64,000 bases of DNA from Verrucomicrobiaceae bacterium (lineage in GTDB: Bacteria > Verrucomicrobiota > Verrucomicrobiia > Verrucomicrobiales > Verrucomicrobiaceae), in the NCBI GenBank assembly GCA_016713035.1, contig JADJPW010000001.1, positions 744,001 through 808,000 on the forward strand, read 5' to 3'. The notes below the pieces were generated by a model, which saw nothing but the letters and a program-made list of their open reading frames with translations, ran no database searches and was not told where the DNA came from. Positions 60,889-64,000 of the stretch are shown piece by piece. Numbering within the stretch: the stretch's first letter is position 1; each line of letters begins with the position of its first letter. A program made the translations under genes and the position numbers.

Positions 60889-61821
60889 ATGGAAAACGTC
60901 ATCATCATCGGCACAGGCTGCGCGGGCTACACAGCGGCGATTTACACTGGACGGGCCAATCTGGCACCACTCATCCTCTCCGGGAACATGCCGGGTGGAC
61001 AACTCACCACCACCACCGAGGTGGAAAACTTCCCCGGCTTCCCAAAAGGCATCATGGGGCCAGATCTGATGATGAACATGCAGACGCAGGCAGAGCGCTT
61101 CGGAGCACGCATCGACTACACGATGGTCGCCAGCGTGAAAAAGACCGCCGCAGGCCATTTTGAGGTCGTATCGGAAGATGGGAAAGTGCGTGAGGCCAAG
61201 ACGGTGATCATCGCCACGGGTGCCTCTCCGCGTCACCTGGGCCTACCGAACGAAAAAACACTCATCGGCCACGGTTTGACCAGTTGCGCCACCTGCGACG
61301 GAGCCTTCTACCGCAACGTGCCCGTCTGCGTCATCGGCGGTGGCGACAGCGCCTGCGAAGAAGCCTCCTTTTTGACCAAATTCGCCTCCAAGGTCTATCT
61401 CATCCACCGCCGCGATGTGCTGCGTGCCTCCAAGATCATGGCCGACCGCGCCCTGGCCAATCCGAAGATCGAACCCGTCTGGAACAGTGGCATCAGCGAA
61501 TACCTCACCGACGAAAAAGGTGAGATGCGTGCCGTGAAGCTCAAAAACCTCGTCACTGGCGCGGAGAGCGAGCTGGAGGTGAAGTGCGTCTTTGTCGCTA
61601 TCGGTCACGTGCCGAATGCGGCCTTCCTCGGCGACCTCGTGGACCGTGACGAAAACGGCTACATCCTCCAGACCAAAGGCACCCGCACCAAGACGGAAGG
61701 CCTCTTTGCCGCTGGAGACGTCGCCGACCACGTCTATCGCCAAGCCATCACCGCCGCCGGCCAAGGCTGCGCCGCCGGGCTAGAAGCCGAGCGCTACCTC
61801 GCCGACCAGGGCGTCCACTGA
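60889..61821 (+). CDS. trxB: Thioredoxin-disulfide reductase
   Basis: TrxB uses NADPH and FAD to reduce thioredoxin. Start at 60889 gives MENVIIIGTGCAGYTAAIYT, the FAD-binding motif at the N-terminus. The redox-active CATC is in TSCATCDGAFYRNVPVCVIG together with the NADPH motif GGGDSACEEASFL. The C-terminal FAD contact is GLFAAGDVADHVYRQAITAA. The 310-residue length is normal. An earlier in-frame start at 60640 would read through the divergent gene's leader and is not credible. Confidence 0.95.
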   Translation: MENVIIIGTGCAGYTAAIYTGRANLAPLILSGNMPGGQLTTTTEVENFPGFPKGIMGPDLMMNMQTQAERFGARIDYTMVASVKKTAAGHFEVVSEDGKVREAKTVIIATGASPRHLGLPNEKTLIGHGLTSCATCDGAFYRNVPVCVIGGGDSACEEASFLTKFASKVYLIHRRDVLRASKIMADRALANPKIEPVWNSGISEYLTDEKGEMRAVKLKNLVTGAESELEVKCVFVAIGHVPNAAFLGDLVDRDENGYILQTKGTRTKTEGLFAAGDVADHVYRQAITAAGQGCAAGLEAERYLADQGVH

Positions 61822-61939
61822 TGGCAGGATCTCCTTTTTTGCCGGGAATGGAAATGGTGGACAGTCAGCCAGGAGTGTTCATTTTCGCCGCCCTGCTGTG
61901 GGCTCCGTGCCCAGACTGTTTCGTCTCCATTTCTATCGC

Positions 61940-62569
61940 ATGACATCTCCTTTGCCTTTTTCGCCTCGCCTTCTGCTCTTGCCCCTGCTGGTGCTGGCGC
62001 TCTCTTCCTGTGCTGGCATTCGCAAAGGTGCATCACGCGTGCGCGGACAGACACAGTATCTGGAAGCTTTCGCCCCGGGGACAGTGCCGCATTCTGCGCT
62101 GTACAATGCAGACCAGGATTCCTACTGGGATGGTGATGGCATGGGCGGATCTCCCAGTGTGACCATCGACCTCAGTGACCAGAAGGCTTACTTTTACAAA
62201 GGTAGCCAGCTCGCTGGTGTCAGTGCGCTGTCCACCGGTGATGAAAAGCATCCGACGAAGGCGGGGACCTTCAAGGTCATCCAAAAAGACCAGTGGCATA
62301 AATCGAATCTCTACGGCGACTTCGTCGATGCCTATGGCAATGTCGTGCGGGCGAATATCGACATCACCAAGGATAAACCACCAGCGGGGACACGCTTTGA
62401 GGGCTCCAAGATGCATCACTTCATGCGTTTTGTCGGCGGGATCGGCATGCATGAGGGCTTTTTGCCCGGTTATCCGGCCTCCCATGGCTGCGTGCGCATG
62501 CCTGCTCACATGGCGGCCATCTTCTACAACAATGTCAATATGGGCACGCCCGTCACGGTGCGGCCCTGA
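61940..62569 (+). CDS. L,D-transpeptidase lipoprotein (YkuD family)
   Basis: From the ATG at 61940, a lipoprotein signal (LLLLPLLVLALSSCAG, lipobox LSSC) precedes a YkuD catalytic domain: SPSVTIDLSDQKAYFYKGSQ, GVSALSTGDEKHPTKAGTF and the active-site block GIGMHEGFLPGYPASHGCVR. Length is about 209 residues. It would crosslink peptidoglycan from the membrane face. It is the second L,D-transpeptidase of the window. The rhodanese gene follows 20 bases downstream, so the two may share a transcript. Confidence 0.88.
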   Translation: MTSPLPFSPRLLLLPLLVLALSSCAGIRKGASRVRGQTQYLEAFAPGTVPHSALYNADQDSYWDGDGMGGSPSVTIDLSDQKAYFYKGSQLAGVSALSTGDEKHPTKAGTFKVIQKDQWHKSNLYGDFVDAYGNVVRANIDITKDKPPAGTRFEGSKMHHFMRFVGGIGMHEGFLPGYPASHGCVRMPAHMAAIFYNNVNMGTPVTVRP

Positions 62570-62589
62570 TCGCTACGCACACGCCTCCT

Positions 62590-62931
62590 ATGACCGAAGT
62601 CCCGCTCGAAATCGGCCCCACAGATGTGAGTTACCTCCTGGGGAGGCCCGGTGCCCGTGATTTCCGCATCATCGACTGCCGTGAGCTCGATGAGTGGCAC
62701 ATCTGCCGCCTGCCAGATGCGGTGCTGGTGCCGATGTCCCGCATCGACGAGATGGCGCCGCAGGTTTTCACGGATACGTCGGAGAATCTGATCGTGTATT
62801 GCCACCACGGTATGCGTAGCCAGCGACTGGCTCAGTGGCTGCGGCAGCATGGCTTTTACCGTGCGCAGAGCATGCGCGGTGGTATCGACGCCTGGGCAGA
62901 TCTCGTGGAGCCGGAGCTGCCGAGGTATTGA
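62590..62931 (+). CDS. Single-domain rhodanese
   Basis: The 113-residue protein is one rhodanese domain: FRIIDCRELDEWHICRLPDA, VPMSRIDEM, the active-site loop in YCHHGMRSQRLAQWL (Cys followed by HHGMRS) and QSMRGGIDAWADLVEPELPR. It probably carries persulfide sulfur on the loop cysteine; the CHHGxRS loop is typical of small cytosolic rhodaneses of the GlpE/YgaP kind. No sulfur-metabolism gene is adjacent. Confidence 0.92.
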   Translation: MTEVPLEIGPTDVSYLLGRPGARDFRIIDCRELDEWHICRLPDAVLVPMSRIDEMAPQVFTDTSENLIVYCHHGMRSQRLAQWLRQHGFYRAQSMRGGIDAWADLVEPELPRY

Positions 62932-62973
62932 GCATTGCTGCTGTCACAGGACTTCTGCATCAGAGCCTCATTT

Positions 62974-64000
62974 TCATAATGCGAGGCGTAGCAGGGCTGG
63001 AGCGGCGATAGAAGCTGCAAAGTAGAGTCCTGCGGCGATGAGGCTGGCGAGTAGTGCGATGAGGGTGATTTCCAGCGCTTTGACGAGGCGGAGGCTGTTT
63101 TCTGCGACGCCGATGTCTGCTAAGGTGCCGAATTCCCGCCTGCGGAGGCGAAAGCTCAGGGCAAAGACCAGCGCCGCGACAAAAAGGGCCGCGCCTGCTG
63201 TGGTGAGTAGCATGGTGGTGGCAAATCCCTCCAGCCGCACGAGCTGGGTGAGGAGTGACTCCATGTCATCTTGTGGACGAATGAGCTGGCTGGTTTTTGA
63301 GCGTGCGTATTGACCTGCGAGGAGCGCTTCTGCCTTGGCATCTGCGGGGAGCACGATGGCGGCACTCACGGGGTAGGTGCCGGAGTCGCCGTGGAAGTGA
63401 AAGGTGGAGAGATTGGCATCTGTGACCTCCTGAAACATGCGCACGGCGGCATTTGCGACGGTGTTGCCGTCGTTTTCCTGTTTGAGCACGGTTTGTGCAT
63501 TTTTCGCCACATCGTCGTGGCCGTGGCTGCGGCCTTCGATGAGCCATGCGGTCTTCAAATCGACAAAAATGGCCTCATCGTCTGCGGTGCCAGTTTCAGC
63601 GAAAAGGCCAGTGATGCGCATTTTTAGCGGATAAATGCCCGCGATGTCGAAAGCCTGCTCACTGGAGGAAAAGAGGGCGTCCCCAGGTTTCAGGCCGCGT
63701 TTTGCGGCGACGCGGGCACCGAGCACGCAATCGCCCAAACGGGTGATTTGGCGGCCAGCGGCCAATTTGAGCCCGCGGAAGGTAAAGTAATCCAATTCGG
63801 TGCCGACGATGGGAGATTCCTGCGCATGAAAGCGCACATGCAGCGGGATGGCCTGTGCGGTGCCGGTGGCGCGGATTTCCGCGAGCGTGGCCAGTGGTAG
63901 GCTCGGAGAAGACTCACGCTTGAAATAAAGAGCGGTCATCATCAGGTCCAGCGCACTGCCCTTTACCCCCACGATCTGCGGGGTGGAGGCAGCACGGGCT
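62974..64000 (-). CDS. FtsX/MacB-type ABC permease, 5' end off the window
   Basis: The frame is open to the right edge (ARAASTPQIVGVKGSALDL at the edge), so the first helix and true start lie outside. The visible part has the extracytoplasmic domain with ALYFKRESSPSLPLATLAEI, GRQITRLGDCVLGARVAAKR and GDALFSSSEQAFDIAG. The C-terminal helices follow (FATTMLLTTAGAALFVAALV, ITLIALLASLIAAGLYFAAS) separated by the RRREFGTLADIGVAENSLRL coupling region. It would pair with a LolD/MacB-type ATPase beyond the window. Confidence 0.82.
   Translation of the reverse strand, partial: ARAASTPQIVGVKGSALDLMMTALYFKRESSPSLPLATLAEIRATGTAQAIPLHVRFHAQESPIVGTELDYFTFRGLKLAAGRQITRLGDCVLGARVAAKRGLKPGDALFSSSEQAFDIAGIYPLKMRITGLFAETGTADDEAIFVDLKTAWLIEGRSHGHDDVAKNAQTVLKQENDGNTVANAAVRMFQEVTDANLSTFHFHGDSGTYPVSAAIVLPADAKAEALLAGQYARSKTSQLIRPQDDMESLLTQLVRLEGFATTMLLTTAGAALFVAALVFALSFRLRRREFGTLADIGVAENSLRLVKALEITLIALLASLIAAGLYFAASIAAPALLRLAL

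Noticed and set aside
1..64000. CRISPR array, phage genes, restriction-modification or other classical defence genes
   Set aside because: I saw no regularly spaced direct repeats, cas-like proteins, methyltransferase motifs or phage structural proteins.

Overview
The window looks like chromosomal DNA of a GC-rich member of the Verrucomicrobiota (Prosthecobacter/Verrucomicrobium-like), inferred from family content rather than from a marker tree. It carries two Tat-exported DUF1501 proteins, a Planctomycetes-type cytochrome c/WD40 protein, DUF1080 and DUF6807 (PmoA-type) secreted proteins, a Tat-exported Gfo/Idh/MocA oxidoreductase, an iduronate-sulfatase-like sulfatase and many small signal-peptide proteins. 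These sit beside ordinary housekeeping genes: rplE, rpmJ-rpsM-rpsK-rpsD, plsX, purQ, pyrD, asd, glnS, smc, trxB, feoAB and a diadenylate cyclase.

Layout. 1-594 is rplE running off the left edge. 745-3119 is a nested mobile region: an IS3-family element (1839-3099) sits inside the 5' end of a decayed ISAs1-family transposase gene. 3412-6296 holds plsX, purQ and an AmgK-like kinase. 6375-15651 mixes secreted catabolic or structural proteins (Gfo/Idh/MocA, a two-domain esterase, a TPR protein, a PQQ-type propeller, DUF1501) with an L,D-transpeptidase and the CdaA diadenylate cyclase plus a tiny YbbR-like partner. 16489-18247 is a small ribosomal operon. 18396-26877 carries SGNH hydrolase-pyrD, asd, glnS, a DUF6807 gene and feoA-feoB with a tiny Cys-rich FeoB partner. 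27094-32653 holds the sulfatase, a hydrolase, an HlyD-type adaptor, a DUF1080 protein and a DUF6794-like protein. 33213-38557 is smc followed by a LolC/E-like permease. 41024-51148 is an unusual export locus: a GntR/YtrA-type regulator, one ABC ATPase and four large membrane proteins arranged as a tandem duplication (A-B-A'-B'), with palindromic repeats in the duplication junctions. 51279-64000 holds redox enzymes, a PlsC-type acyltransferase, an esterase, a HEAT-repeat protein, the cytochrome/WD40 and DUF1501 pair, trxB, a second L,D-transpeptidase lipoprotein, a rhodanese and a partial FtsX-type permease.

The strongest global signal concerns sequence quality. At least twelve reading-frame breaks, including ones in essential genes (rplE, plsX, smc), are each repaired by adding or removing one base in a mononucleotide run. 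A 28-base G tract at 28623-28650 is equally suspicious. I read these mainly as consensus errors and give reconstructed gene extents. Two in-frame TAG codons are of a different kind and are reported separately.

The most interesting biological candidate is the A-B-A'-B' ABC-2-like locus. Each permease keeps an RPxxR motif in its membrane part and ends in a large soluble domain I do not recognise. Other points of interest are a 60-bp in-frame palindromic insertion in the ISAs1 transposase, a perfect 29-bp inverted repeat enclosing further hairpins between A' and B', and Ala/Pro-rich extensions on ribosomal proteins uS11 and uL5.
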